Positions 7,201 to 14,912 of a DNA stretch of 23,861 nt are shown here, piece by piece. The stretch lies in assembly GCA_039029935.1 (NCBI GenBank), contig JBCCFC010000023.1, forward strand, positions 1-23,861, written 5' to 3'. This DNA is from G039029935 sp039029935 (lineage in GTDB: Bacteria; Chloroflexota; Anaerolineae; Caldilineales; Caldilineaceae). Numbering within the stretch: the stretch's first letter is position 1; each line of letters opens with the position of its first letter. A model generated the notes under the pieces. The model searched no databases and was not told the origin of the DNA. It saw only the letters and a program-made list of their open reading frames with translations. Made by a program: the position numbers and the translations under genes.

Positions 7201-9313
7201 GACGTTGGATAGCGATGGTTTTGCAAAAATATGGGCCATATCCACTAGGAATAATACTCTGATGCAAGTATGGGATGCTGTGGATAGAGATGAGTTGCTG
7301 CCATTTACATCTGAAATTGATATTGATCGCATCGTTTTAAATCCGGAGAATAGCCATCTACTAACAATCAGCAAGCAAAAGATAATCAATATCTGGGACA
7401 GTAAGTATGAGGACCCGATAATTTCCCTGAATAAAGATGACCAACCAATTTATGACGCCTTCTGGGATAAAGAGGGTAATCGCATCTTAACGATAGGTAA
7501 GGATGGCACAATACGCCTATGGAATGGTTATGAAGGGCAGGAAATCCTCGTGCTTGGTGGAGCCGAACATGGAATTGTGGGGATTGCACAGGCAATGTGG
7601 AATGCTGATGATACCCAGATTCTGACACTCAGGGTGGACGACCCAGAGGCTTATTGGGAGCAGAATGGTTATACGAATAAAGTGGATGCTGGTTCTACTG
7701 TGCATGTTTGGGATGCAAGTGATGGCACACTGTTGGCGACGCTCAACAACGATGTGGCGATAGAGAACGTCATTTGGAGTAAAGACGGACGCTCTATCAT
7801 GACATTGGATAAGAACAAAATTGTCCGCCAGTGGGATGTGACGAATACAAGCGAAGTCGCGACTCTAGCAGGACATACACTAAGCGTTGATGGCGCAAGG
7901 TGGAATGCGAATGAAAGCCGTATCCTGACGTGGGGCTACGATGCTGCACGGCTCTGGCATGGTGCAGATGGCCGTAAAATTGCGACCCTCGCAGCTCACG
8001 CAGAATCAACTTCTGGTGCACTCTGGAATCTCGACGAAAGCCGTATCCTGACGTGGGGTGGTGATGGTACGGCCATGCTATGGAACGGTGTCGATGGCAG
8101 TGCAATTGAGCATTTGGTGGTTCATTCGGAATGGATTGGCGGCTCCATGTGGAATGCGGATGAAAGCCGCATTCTGACTTGGAGTGGCGATGGTACGGCA
8201 TGGCTCCATGATGCTGATGGGCGTGAAATTGCGACCCTTGTCGGCCACACAGACACGATTCATGGCGCAACTTGGAATGCCGATGGAAGCCGTATCCTGA
8301 CGTGGAGCAGTGATGGTACAGCACGGTTATGGGATGGACAAGAGGAGCATGAAACTGCGACTTCAGGCTGGGTCCATAGTTTTGTGCGCAAGATTGGCAG
8401 CGTAACAACAGGCGAGTCAGGGACTTCTCGGCGACCATTGGCAACCCTAAAAGGACACACAGATAGGGTTGATGGCGCACTGTGGAATGCCAGTGAGAGC
8501 CGCATCTTGACATGGAGTAGCGATAACACCGCACGGCTCTGGAATGGTGTCGATGGTCGCGAAGTTGCTACCCTTGGAGGGTACACAGGATTTATTGAGG
8601 GCGCACTGTGGAACGCCGATGGTAGCTGCATCTTGACATGGAGCAACGATGGTACAGCCCGGTTATGGGATGGTGTCGATGGTCGTGGCCTTGCTGTCCT
8701 ACAGAGACACACAGACTCTGTTGACGGCGCAAGATGGAATGCCGATGAAAGCCGCATCCTCACGTGGAGCCGTGATGAAACTGCACGGCTCTGGAACGGG
8801 GGAGATGGTAGCGAGATTGCAACCCTTGCGGGGCATACAGGAGCAATTGGTGGGGTGCGATTGAACGCCGACGAAAGCCGTATCCTGACATGGAGCAACG
8901 ATGGCACTGCACGAATATGGGATGGTGTCGATGGTCGCGAAATAGCCATCCTTGAAGGACACACAGAATTTATTGAGGGCGCACTGTGGAACGCCGACGA
9001 AAGTCGTATCTTGACGTGGGGCTATGACCACACAGTCCGCCTTTGGGATGGCTCTGATGGCCGCGAACTGGCGATTCTGGATGGGCATACAGACTACATT
9101 CGTGGGGCTGTGTGGAACGCTGATGGCAGCCGTGTCCTGTCTTGGGGTGATGATGGCACAGCAAGGCTTCACTTCACATCAACTGATGAGATGGTGACTG
9201 AGGCTTGTCAACGTGTCCTCTGCAATATGACACGGGACGAGTGGGCGCGGTATATGCCTGCCAATCAACCCTATCGGGCCACGTGTGAGCATCTGCCGCT
9301 GGATGAAGATTGA
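4295..9313 (+). CDS. CHAT protease - nSTAND NTPase - WD40 protein (copy 1, no transmembrane helix)
   Basis: A 1672-residue receptor-like protein. Residues about 12-215 are a CHAT (caspase-like) domain with H85 in HYAGHA and C134 in LNACST. A short acidic linker (FDDDEGDADSFDWPW) leads to an nSTAND NTPase. Its entry motif FRHLNFFEEQDAELFFGR is followed by Walker A G300-ESGVGKS (K306), Walker B IIILDQVEEL (D381) and a GFRKEW sensor-like motif near 423. The helical region ends at a charged helix (ERERERAQNE, about 705-715). About 19 WD40-like units follow from about 780 to 1620, mostly WNADESRILTW-type, then a tail with EWARYMP and ATCEHLP. Copies 2-4 have a membrane helix after the RERER helix; here it is missing, so the protein is predicted soluble. 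AAAGGA at 4279-4284 supports the ATG. STAND proteins typically oligomerise on ligand binding and switch on the attached effector; the ligand here is unknown. Confidence 0.92.
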   Translation: MSNNSNATDYPKPVIFLAFANPPAGARGHLRNLGEEARQLESVLQQAEQSNLCEVVIKPYAGLSEILEVFRQYRNRIAIFHYAGHAKNFMLLLEDANTNIGTGANRGTALIDGRGLATFLGEQNGLQFVFLNACSTQPQVDALLAVNVSAVVATSQSIRDDIATKLASEFYASLSSGATLQKAFNEAEGVAQAMVGMGHTRDITFDDDEGDADSFDWPWRLMVNAGAEAVADWSLPDAANEPLFGLPTLPEYDLPDTPFRHLNFFEEQDAELFFGRGQQIRALYERVTTPKSAPIILFYGESGVGKSSLLAAGLLPRLQDYTIRYVRRDQNVGLIGALAEALWQDGPVDKPAPANPDAETLAKRWHEVEEAQAQPLIIILDQVEELFTRPNRDQPDELNDFLATLMPLFAARNQRPQGKLVLGFRKEWLADIEDAMKSHRLPRTKLFLSRLTRQGIMEAIEGVTRSERLGEHYRLTIEDGLAQIIADDLLEDPDSPVAPTLQILLTKMWRQAQAVDDYNPRFDIGLYQSLKREGLLLRDFLQQQLQKLYEWQAELVDSGLVIDLLAAHTTPQGTVAHHTADALLTMYRHRQEVIPPLVQKCEDLYLLFSPATKQRDQPKSSRLAHDALAPLVRVQYDASDRPGQRVRRILNSRLIGWRDDTEQSMQGNLLDERDLRLVEAGLLGTRNLTEIEQKLLEASRVAQAERERERAQNEAALRSATSRQLTAQSDIALNQHHNLELAKLLAIEAVRVADTIETNAVLRRFLAMRGRVVNTFEIPLEPFSVIWDEDNLQLLVWDGGYKISIWDINTGQQTIIFEDETDEYEGNPIRGVRWRPAQHQLLMWRSDKMLELWDVAERRLMATMHGHTGVVEGALWNQDGSRILSWCVWEDNTVRLWDAADGREVAVLEGHAATVNGAMWNQDESQILTWSDDGTARIWDAGECDVLTINADGSGVEYAAWNADETDVVTLDSDGFAKIWAISTRNNTLMQVWDAVDRDELLPFTSEIDIDRIVLNPENSHLLTISKQKIINIWDSKYEDPIISLNKDDQPIYDAFWDKEGNRILTIGKDGTIRLWNGYEGQEILVLGGAEHGIVGIAQAMWNADDTQILTLRVDDPEAYWEQNGYTNKVDAGSTVHVWDASDGTLLATLNNDVAIENVIWSKDGRSIMTLDKNKIVRQWDVTNTSEVATLAGHTLSVDGARWNANESRILTWGYDAARLWHGADGRKIATLAAHAESTSGALWNLDESRILTWGGDGTAMLWNGVDGSAIEHLVVHSEWIGGSMWNADESRILTWSGDGTAWLHDADGREIATLVGHTDTIHGATWNADGSRILTWSSDGTARLWDGQEEHETATSGWVHSFVRKIGSVTTGESGTSRRPLATLKGHTDRVDGALWNASESRILTWSSDNTARLWNGVDGREVATLGGYTGFIEGALWNADGSCILTWSNDGTARLWDGVDGRGLAVLQRHTDSVDGARWNADESRILTWSRDETARLWNGGDGSEIATLAGHTGAIGGVRLNADESRILTWSNDGTARIWDGVDGREIAILEGHTEFIEGALWNADESRILTWGYDHTVRLWDGSDGRELAILDGHTDYIRGAVWNADGSRVLSWGDDGTARLHFTSTDEMVTEACQRVLCNMTRDEWARYMPANQPYRATCEHLPLDED
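8453..9172 (+). repeat. Run of exact 126-bp WD40 blade units in CHAT copy 1
   Basis: The GH-equivalent codons of successive blades fall at 8453, 8579, 8705, 8831, 8957 and 9083, an exact 126-bp (42-codon) period with no indels. The units share long DNA words such as GGTGTCGATGGTCG and GAGGGCGCACTGTGGAACGC. The earlier blades of the same protein (6650-7850) are much more irregular in length and sequence. This marks the 3' part of the sensor as a recent amplification or a conversion-homogenised block. Confidence 0.85.
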
Positions 9314-9333
9314 AATTGTTCTATAAAATTTTT

Positions 9334-9387
9334 CGGAGGGTTTTCGGAGAATCTTCAAAGTTTTTTCATGCGTTACTAGGGTATGAT
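9334..9387 (+). promoter_or_regulatory. CGGAG direct-repeat activator site plus -10 box, CHAT gene 2
   Basis: Repeats CGGAG (9334-9338), CGGAG (9345-9349) and CAAAG (9356-9360) are 11 bp apart, followed by a T-run and GGG-TATGAT with the -10 at 9382-9387, 26 bp from the start of the third repeat. The element begins only about 20 bp after the stop codon of the preceding gene. The leader down to the ATG at 9471 is similar in sequence to that of CHAT copy 1, including an AAAGGAATCA-type ribosome site, so promoter, leader and gene were duplicated together. Confidence 0.72.
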
Positions 9388-9470
9388 AGATGCACAGAAT
9401 TTAATGCAAAATCGAGAACACATCACAGCCCTGCAATATAGACGTTGACAGCATAAAGGAATCAAGCGAA

Positions 9471-12400
9471 ATGTCAAGCAACAGGAACGCAAGCGAAAAC
9501 AAAAAGCCAGTCATCTTTCTCGCCTTCTCCAACCCACCTGCGGGAGCAAGAGGCCATCTGCGTAATTTAGGCGAGGAAGCACGTCAGTTGGAGAGCGTCC
9601 TCCAGCAGGCCGAGCAAAGTAATCTCTGTGAAGTCGTCATCAAACCCTATGCCGGGCTCAGTGAGATTCTGGCGGTCTTCCGCGAGTACCGCAACCGCAT
9701 CGCCGTCTTTCACTATGCAGGCCATGCCAAGAATTTCATGCTGCTGTTGGAAGATGCCAGCACCGATACGGGGACAGGAGCCAATCGCGGCACAGCCCTG
9801 ATTGATGGACGTGGACTTGCCACCTTTCTCGGTGAGCAGAATGGTCTCCAATTTGTCTTTCTCAACGCCTGCTCCACCCAGCCCCAAGTGGAGGCACTGC
9901 TCGCCGCCAATGTCTCAGCCGTCGTCGCCACCAGCCAATCGATCCGCGATGACATCGCCACCAAACTTGCCAGCGAATTCTACGCTTCCCTCAGCAGTGG
10001 GGCCACACTGCAAAAAGCCTTTAACGAGGCCGAAGGGGTGGCACAGGCACTGGTGGGTATGGGCAATACGCGCGATATTACCTTTGACGACGATGAAGAG
10101 GCTGACGAAGAGACTATCAGAGAACTGCTGTGGCCTTGGAGCTTGATGGTGAAACCGGGGGCCGAAGCCGTGACTGAGTGGAGCTTGCCCGATGCGGCCA
10201 ATGAACCACTCTTTGGGTTACCGACATTGCCCGAACATGACCTACCCGAAACACCCTTCCGCCATCTCAACTTCTTCACTGAACAGGATGCCGAGCTATT
10301 CTTTGGGCGTGGGCAACAGATTCGCTCACTTTATGAGTTGGTGACGACACCGACAAGCGCACCCCTCATCCTCTTTTATGGCGAATCGGGCGTAGGCAAA
10401 TCTTCGCTGTTGGCAGCGGGGTTACTCCCTCGTTTACAGGACCATACCATCCACTATGTGCGGCGTGACCGTGATGAGGGCATGATTGGTGCATTGGCAC
10501 AGGCTTTGTGGACTGGTGAAATCGCGCCAGACAAACCCGATGCTGAAACCCTCGCCCAACGTTGGCACGAGGTCGAGCAACAGATGGAACAACCACTCAT
10601 CATCATTCTTGACCAAATGGAGGAACTATTTACACGCTCCAACCCTGACCAACCCCATGAACTGAACGATTTTCTGGAGGCATTAGCCCCGCTCTTCGCC
10701 AAGCGCAACCAACGACCACAGGGTAAACTCATTCTTGGTTTTCGCAAAGAGTGGCTGGCTGATATCGAAGATGCCATGAAGTCACACCGCCTTCCACGCA
10801 CCAAACTCTTTCTCTCACGCTTGGACCGACAAGGCATCATTGAAGCCGTCGAAGGGGTGGCACGCTCAGAGCGGCTGCAAACCAACTATGGTCTATCAGT
10901 TGAATCAGGGTTAGCGGAGATCATCGCCGACGATCTGCTGGAAGACCCCGACTCACCTGTCGCACCCACGCTGCAAATCCTGCTCACCAAGATGTGGACC
11001 CAAGCCGAGGACGTCGATTTTGAGCAGCCCCGTTTTGACATTGACCTCTATCAAACACTCAAGCGTGAAGGCTTACTCCTGCGTGATTTTCTTGAACAGC
11101 AGCTTGAAAAACTGCGCCAGTGGCGCGTTGATGTCGTTGATTCAGGGCTGGTCCTTGATCTGTTGGCGGCACACACCACCGCACAGGGAACGGTCGAGCA
11201 TCACACCCAAGCAGACCTGTTAGAGATGTACGGCCATCGTCAGGCAGATATTCCCGCCTTGGTGCAAAAATGTGAAGATTTATATTTGCTCTTTAATCCG
11301 GCCAAAAATCAGCGCAACCAACCCAAATCCTCCCGTCTGGCCCATGATGCCCTAGCCCCACTGACCCGTGCGCAGTATGAAGAGTCTGACCGCCCAGGGC
11401 AACGAGCGCGGCGCATTTTGGAGAGTCGCTCGGTGGAATGGGTGGATGATGAGGGGCAGCCAATTGAAGGCAATCCATTGGATGAGAGTGATTTGACTTT
11501 GGTTGAGTTTGGATTACAAGGGACACGTAACCTGACCCCGTTTGAGCAACAACTGTTGGAAGCCAGCCGTGTGGCGCAGGTGCAACGCGAGCGTGAACGC
11601 AAACAGCAACGGCGCATCCGCAATGGGTTGACTGCATTGATCATGGTCGCCGCTGTTGTCGCCTTCTTTCTTTGGCAGCAAGCGGTCGAGCAACAATCAA
11701 TAGCCGAAGAACAGCGGGTAGTGGCCGAAGAGCAGACTGTCTTAGCCGAGGAACGCCAGCTTGAGGCTGAAGAACAAACCAATCTGGCAGAGGAACGCCG
11801 ACTTGAGGCTGAGGATGCGCGCGATTCGCTGGAACAGACCAACCTGCAACTGGTCGATGAACAGGCCAAAACTGAGGAAGCCCTGAGCATTGCCACCTCT
11901 CGCCAGTTAGCCGCCCAGTCAGCCGTTGCCCTCGACCTACCCGACCTTGAGCTAGCCACGTTATTGGCGATTGAAGCATCAAGCAGTGCTGAGACCATCG
12001 AGGCAAACTCTGCTTTGCGCCAGTCCCTTGCCTTTCGAGGGCGTGTTGTCAACAGTTTTGAAACATATCCAGAGCAAGTATTGAAACACGCAATCTGGCG
12101 TGAGGATAAACGTCAACTCCTTACATGGGATTGGGTTGGCAATATGAGTTTGTGGGATGCTAGCAACGGACAAGAGGTGGCTGTGTTTTCTGGTCACACA
12201 GCCGAAATCAATGGCGTACGCTGGAATCAAGATAAAAGCCAAATCCTGACATGGAGCTATGATGCAACACTCCAATTATGGGATCCTCTGGAAGGGGTTT
12301 CAGTAGTAGCCTTGTATGGTCACACCAGTCTGGTCAGTGGGGCGCGCTGGAATCAAGATGAAAGCCAGATTCTATCGTGGAGTCTTGATGGTACTGTGCG

Positions 12401-14573
12401 AATCTGGGATGCACGTGACGGTCGTGAAATGATTGTACTCACGGGACACACAGACACGATTGGGGATGCTATATGGAACGGCGATGAAAGCCAGATTCTC
12501 ACTTGGAGTACAGACGGCACGGCCAAAGTTTGGGATGCCGCTGATGGACGCGAACTGATCACCCTACCTGTAGATGAATATGGGGCTGCGGGTGCTGTGT
12601 GGAATCCTGATGAAACCCGTATTCTCACATGGGGTACGAATGGAATGGCAAAACTGTGGGCGCGTGTTGACGGCGATGAGATTGCAACACTTGACGGTCA
12701 TACCGAGATTACGAGCGCGGTCTGGAATGCCGCAGGTAGCCGTCTATTAACAACAAGTTGGGATGGGACAGTTATTCTCTGGGACGGGACGGATGGAATC
12801 CATATAGCAGACCTGACAGGACATACCGGACCCGTCTTTAAGGCTATCTGGAATCAGGATGAAAGCCGCATTCTGACATGGAGTCGAGATGGCACTGCCC
12901 GGCTCTGGAATGGCAAGGATGGTCGCGAGATAGCCCTGCTTGAAGGACATGCAGACGCCATTAACGACGCCATCTGGAACGAGGATGAAACCCATATTCT
13001 GACGAATAGTGGGGATAACACGGTGCGCGTTTGGCATGGTCAAACTGGAAAGCTACTGGCTACGCTCGGTCATACAGCTTTTGTTAAGGACACAACATGG
13101 AGCAAGGATGAACGCTATATTTTGACATTGACTTCTGATGGAACTGTGCGCCAATGGGACTGGACGAATACAGGCGAAGTAGCGACCCTTGAAGGACATT
13201 CAGGATGGGTTTCCGGTGCAGAATGGAATGCAGATGAAAGTCGTATCCTTACATGGAGTCATGATGGAGCCGCCAGGCTGTGGCAGGCAAGCAATGGTCG
13301 TGCCATCGCGACCCTTGAAGGACATACAGATATCATCTTGGGTGCAAATTGGGACCAGCGTGAACAGCATATTCTCACGTGGAGTGTGGATGGCAGCGTT
13401 CGCTTGTGGGATGCAAACGATGGTCATGAATTGATGGTTTTGGAAGGCCATACAGGAAGCGTTGAGGATGCGATTTGGAGTAAAGATGAAAGCCGTATCC
13501 TGACACGAAGTGAGGATGGGACGGCACGGTTGTGGGATGCAAGCGATGGTCACGAGATTGCAATTCTTGAAGGGCATACACAAACGATTTATGGCGCAAG
13601 TTGGAACGCAGACGAAAGTCGCATTCTGACATGGAGTGACGACGATACAGTCCGTTTGTGGGATGGAGTCGATGGTCATGCCATTGCCGTTCTTGATGAA
13701 TCTGAGCAGCCTGTCCCCTTGCGCGCAACATGGCAGATGGATGGCACTCGGATTCTCTCTTGGGGGCAGGACGGGATGGCAAGAGTTTGGGATTCAGACG
13801 ATGGTCGTCTGATGATGACACTTGGCGGTCACACAACTCCAGTATCGGGTGCAATCTGGACCGCAGATAAACAACGTATCCTGACGTGGGATGCCACCAT
13901 GATTCAACTATGGGATGCTGTAGATGGTCGCCTCATCACAACCCTCGAGGGACACATGGGCTGGCTTGAAGGTGCAAGTTCAAATTGGAATGGCAGCGAA
14001 AGCCGCATTCTGACTTGGGAACACAATATGGCCCAACTGTGGGACGCCACCGATGGCCGTTGGTTAGCAACTCTTGATGGTCATATAGGCAGCACTGGTG
14101 CGGAGCCTGTGTGGAGTGCCAATGGCCGTCGTCTCCTTACATGGGGTTGGGATAATATTGTCCGCGTATGGGACACTGTTGATGGGCATCTATTGACGAC
14201 GCTTGTTGGTCATACAGGAAGCGTTACGGGGGCAGCGTGGAATCGTGATGAACAATCTATATTGACATGGAGTCAAGATGAGACAGCCCGGCTCTGGAAT
14301 GCGACTGATGGACGTGAACTTGGCCTTTTGTCGGGACACACCAGTCGGGTGGAAGGTGCCAGGTGGAACGCTGATGAAAGTCGTATCCTGACATGGAGTT
14401 GGGACGGTTCTGCGCGGCTGTACTATGCCTCTACCCTTGATTTACAGGCGGCGGCGTGTGCGCGCGTCTCACGCAACCTGTTACCCTCAGAATGGGCGCA
14501 GTTTATGCCAGCAACCCAAGCCCATCACGCCACATGTGATAGCCTCCCTTTATCTTTTGAAATAGAGCAATAA
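9471..14573 (+). CDS. CHAT protease - nSTAND NTPase - transmembrane/coiled coil - WD40 protein (copy 2)
   Basis: A 1700-residue paralogue of the preceding gene. Residues 12-60 differ from copy 1 at one position only. The CHAT dyad is H85 and C134. Walker A is G304-ESGVGKS (K310) and Walker B is IIILDQMEEL (D381). After the RERERK helix comes a hydrophobic stretch at about 718-735 (NGLTALIMVAAVVAFFLW), a good single transmembrane helix. A heptad-like, Glu/Gln-rich coiled coil follows at about 737-805 (repeated AEEQ / AEERRLEAE words). About 19 WD40-like units run from about 862 to 1650, then the shared tail with EWAQFMP and ATCDSLP. Charge distribution (RKQQRRIR before the helix) suggests the NTPase side is cytoplasmic; if so the WD40 part would lie outside the membrane, unless the helix is a hairpin or peripheral. 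AAAGGA at 9455-9460 supports the ATG. Ligand and substrate are unknown. Confidence 0.92.
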   Translation: MSSNRNASENKKPVIFLAFSNPPAGARGHLRNLGEEARQLESVLQQAEQSNLCEVVIKPYAGLSEILAVFREYRNRIAVFHYAGHAKNFMLLLEDASTDTGTGANRGTALIDGRGLATFLGEQNGLQFVFLNACSTQPQVEALLAANVSAVVATSQSIRDDIATKLASEFYASLSSGATLQKAFNEAEGVAQALVGMGNTRDITFDDDEEADEETIRELLWPWSLMVKPGAEAVTEWSLPDAANEPLFGLPTLPEHDLPETPFRHLNFFTEQDAELFFGRGQQIRSLYELVTTPTSAPLILFYGESGVGKSSLLAAGLLPRLQDHTIHYVRRDRDEGMIGALAQALWTGEIAPDKPDAETLAQRWHEVEQQMEQPLIIILDQMEELFTRSNPDQPHELNDFLEALAPLFAKRNQRPQGKLILGFRKEWLADIEDAMKSHRLPRTKLFLSRLDRQGIIEAVEGVARSERLQTNYGLSVESGLAEIIADDLLEDPDSPVAPTLQILLTKMWTQAEDVDFEQPRFDIDLYQTLKREGLLLRDFLEQQLEKLRQWRVDVVDSGLVLDLLAAHTTAQGTVEHHTQADLLEMYGHRQADIPALVQKCEDLYLLFNPAKNQRNQPKSSRLAHDALAPLTRAQYEESDRPGQRARRILESRSVEWVDDEGQPIEGNPLDESDLTLVEFGLQGTRNLTPFEQQLLEASRVAQVQRERERKQQRRIRNGLTALIMVAAVVAFFLWQQAVEQQSIAEEQRVVAEEQTVLAEERQLEAEEQTNLAEERRLEAEDARDSLEQTNLQLVDEQAKTEEALSIATSRQLAAQSAVALDLPDLELATLLAIEASSSAETIEANSALRQSLAFRGRVVNSFETYPEQVLKHAIWREDKRQLLTWDWVGNMSLWDASNGQEVAVFSGHTAEINGVRWNQDKSQILTWSYDATLQLWDPLEGVSVVALYGHTSLVSGARWNQDESQILSWSLDGTVRIWDARDGREMIVLTGHTDTIGDAIWNGDESQILTWSTDGTAKVWDAADGRELITLPVDEYGAAGAVWNPDETRILTWGTNGMAKLWARVDGDEIATLDGHTEITSAVWNAAGSRLLTTSWDGTVILWDGTDGIHIADLTGHTGPVFKAIWNQDESRILTWSRDGTARLWNGKDGREIALLEGHADAINDAIWNEDETHILTNSGDNTVRVWHGQTGKLLATLGHTAFVKDTTWSKDERYILTLTSDGTVRQWDWTNTGEVATLEGHSGWVSGAEWNADESRILTWSHDGAARLWQASNGRAIATLEGHTDIILGANWDQREQHILTWSVDGSVRLWDANDGHELMVLEGHTGSVEDAIWSKDESRILTRSEDGTARLWDASDGHEIAILEGHTQTIYGASWNADESRILTWSDDDTVRLWDGVDGHAIAVLDESEQPVPLRATWQMDGTRILSWGQDGMARVWDSDDGRLMMTLGGHTTPVSGAIWTADKQRILTWDATMIQLWDAVDGRLITTLEGHMGWLEGASSNWNGSESRILTWEHNMAQLWDATDGRWLATLDGHIGSTGAEPVWSANGRRLLTWGWDNIVRVWDTVDGHLLTTLVGHTGSVTGAAWNRDEQSILTWSQDETARLWNATDGRELGLLSGHTSRVEGARWNADESRILTWSWDGSARLYYASTLDLQAAACARVSRNLLPSEWAQFMPATQAHHATCDSLPLSFEIEQ

Positions 14574-14614
14574 CAACGCCTCTCGCAGTAGCAGTGCAAT
14601 GCTGCAACAAACTC

Positions 14615-14711
14615 TTTAGGAATGGCGATTAAATAACTTGCCCATTTGGCTCAGACCCGCACGGGGCGTGCTGACTGAACATGTATAGGTTATTTAATCG
14701 CCATTCCTAAA
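14615..14711. mobile_element. 97-bp MITE-like element with perfect 23-bp terminal inverted repeats
   Basis: The arms at 14615-14637 and 14689-14711 are perfect reverse complements over 23 bp, with ends TTTAGGAATGGCG...CGCCATTCCTAAA. The 51-bp interior has no coding capacity and contains a further small hairpin, GCACG-GGG-CGTGC. This is the form of a miniature inverted-repeat element or a transposon-derived hairpin. A TA or TTTA target duplication is possible but cannot be separated from the repeat itself. The right end overlaps the first bases of the following terminator stem. Confidence 0.6.
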
Positions 14712-14750
14712 TAAACCCAACTATATTTTTAGAAATAGTTGGGTTTATTT
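14709..14750. terminator. Probable bidirectional intrinsic terminator after CHAT copy 2
   Basis: A perfect 16-bp stem (arms 14709-14724 and 14735-14750, AAATAAACCCAACTAT and its complement) encloses a 10-base loop. The A-rich left edge and the TTTATTT right edge give a U-rich end on both strands. It lies between copy 2 and the promoter of copy 3, so copies 2 and 3 are likely transcribed separately. Confidence 0.65.
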
Positions 14751-14811
14751 AGTTCCTATTCCTTATCAGGATAAAGACTGACGACGCAAATGTTGATTTT
14801 TAGAGATTTTC

Positions 14812-14865
14812 CGGAGTGTTCCCAGAGAATCTCCAGAGCTTTTTTGGGCGATATTAGGGTATGAT
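14812..14865 (+). promoter_or_regulatory. CGGAG direct-repeat activator site plus -10 box, CHAT gene 3
   Basis: Repeats CGGAG (14812-14816), CAGAG (14823-14827) and CAGAG (14834-14838) keep the 11-bp period. GGG-TATGAT places the -10 at 14860-14865, again 26 bp from the third repeat. The surrounding sequence has drifted from copies 1 and 2, and the leader to the ATG at 14913 is shorter (about 45 nt), so the conserved spacing points to selection rather than only recent duplication. GAGATT (14803-14808) can pair with AATCTC (14828-14833) ahead of a T-run. Confidence 0.72.
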
Positions 14866-14912
14866 AGTTTGTATATCAAACTGAATTTGGCAGAACAAAG
14901 AGGTCAATCCTA

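Noticed and set aside
7797..8964. Long antisense open frames over the WD40 region of copy 1 (234-245 codons)
   Set aside because: They mirror the blade repeats of the sense gene, have no ribosome sites, and their translations are low-complexity repeats. They are by-products of the repeated sense codons.
8453..9172. Regularly spaced repeats as a CRISPR array
   Set aside because: The 126-bp periodic units are continuous WD40 coding sequence in one frame, with no short repeat/unique spacer alternation. No CRISPR array is visible anywhere in the window.
9305..9356. GAAGATT/AATCTTC inverted pair around the stop codon of copy 1 as a terminator
   Set aside because: Only seven base pairs with a loop of nearly 40 bases; likely chance, since one arm belongs to the CGGAG promoter element.
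11309..12052. Antisense open frame of 247 codons over the transmembrane/coiled-coil region of copy 2
   Set aside because: The translation is Ser/Arg-rich and antisense to a clear coiled coil. No start signal or family resemblance is visible.
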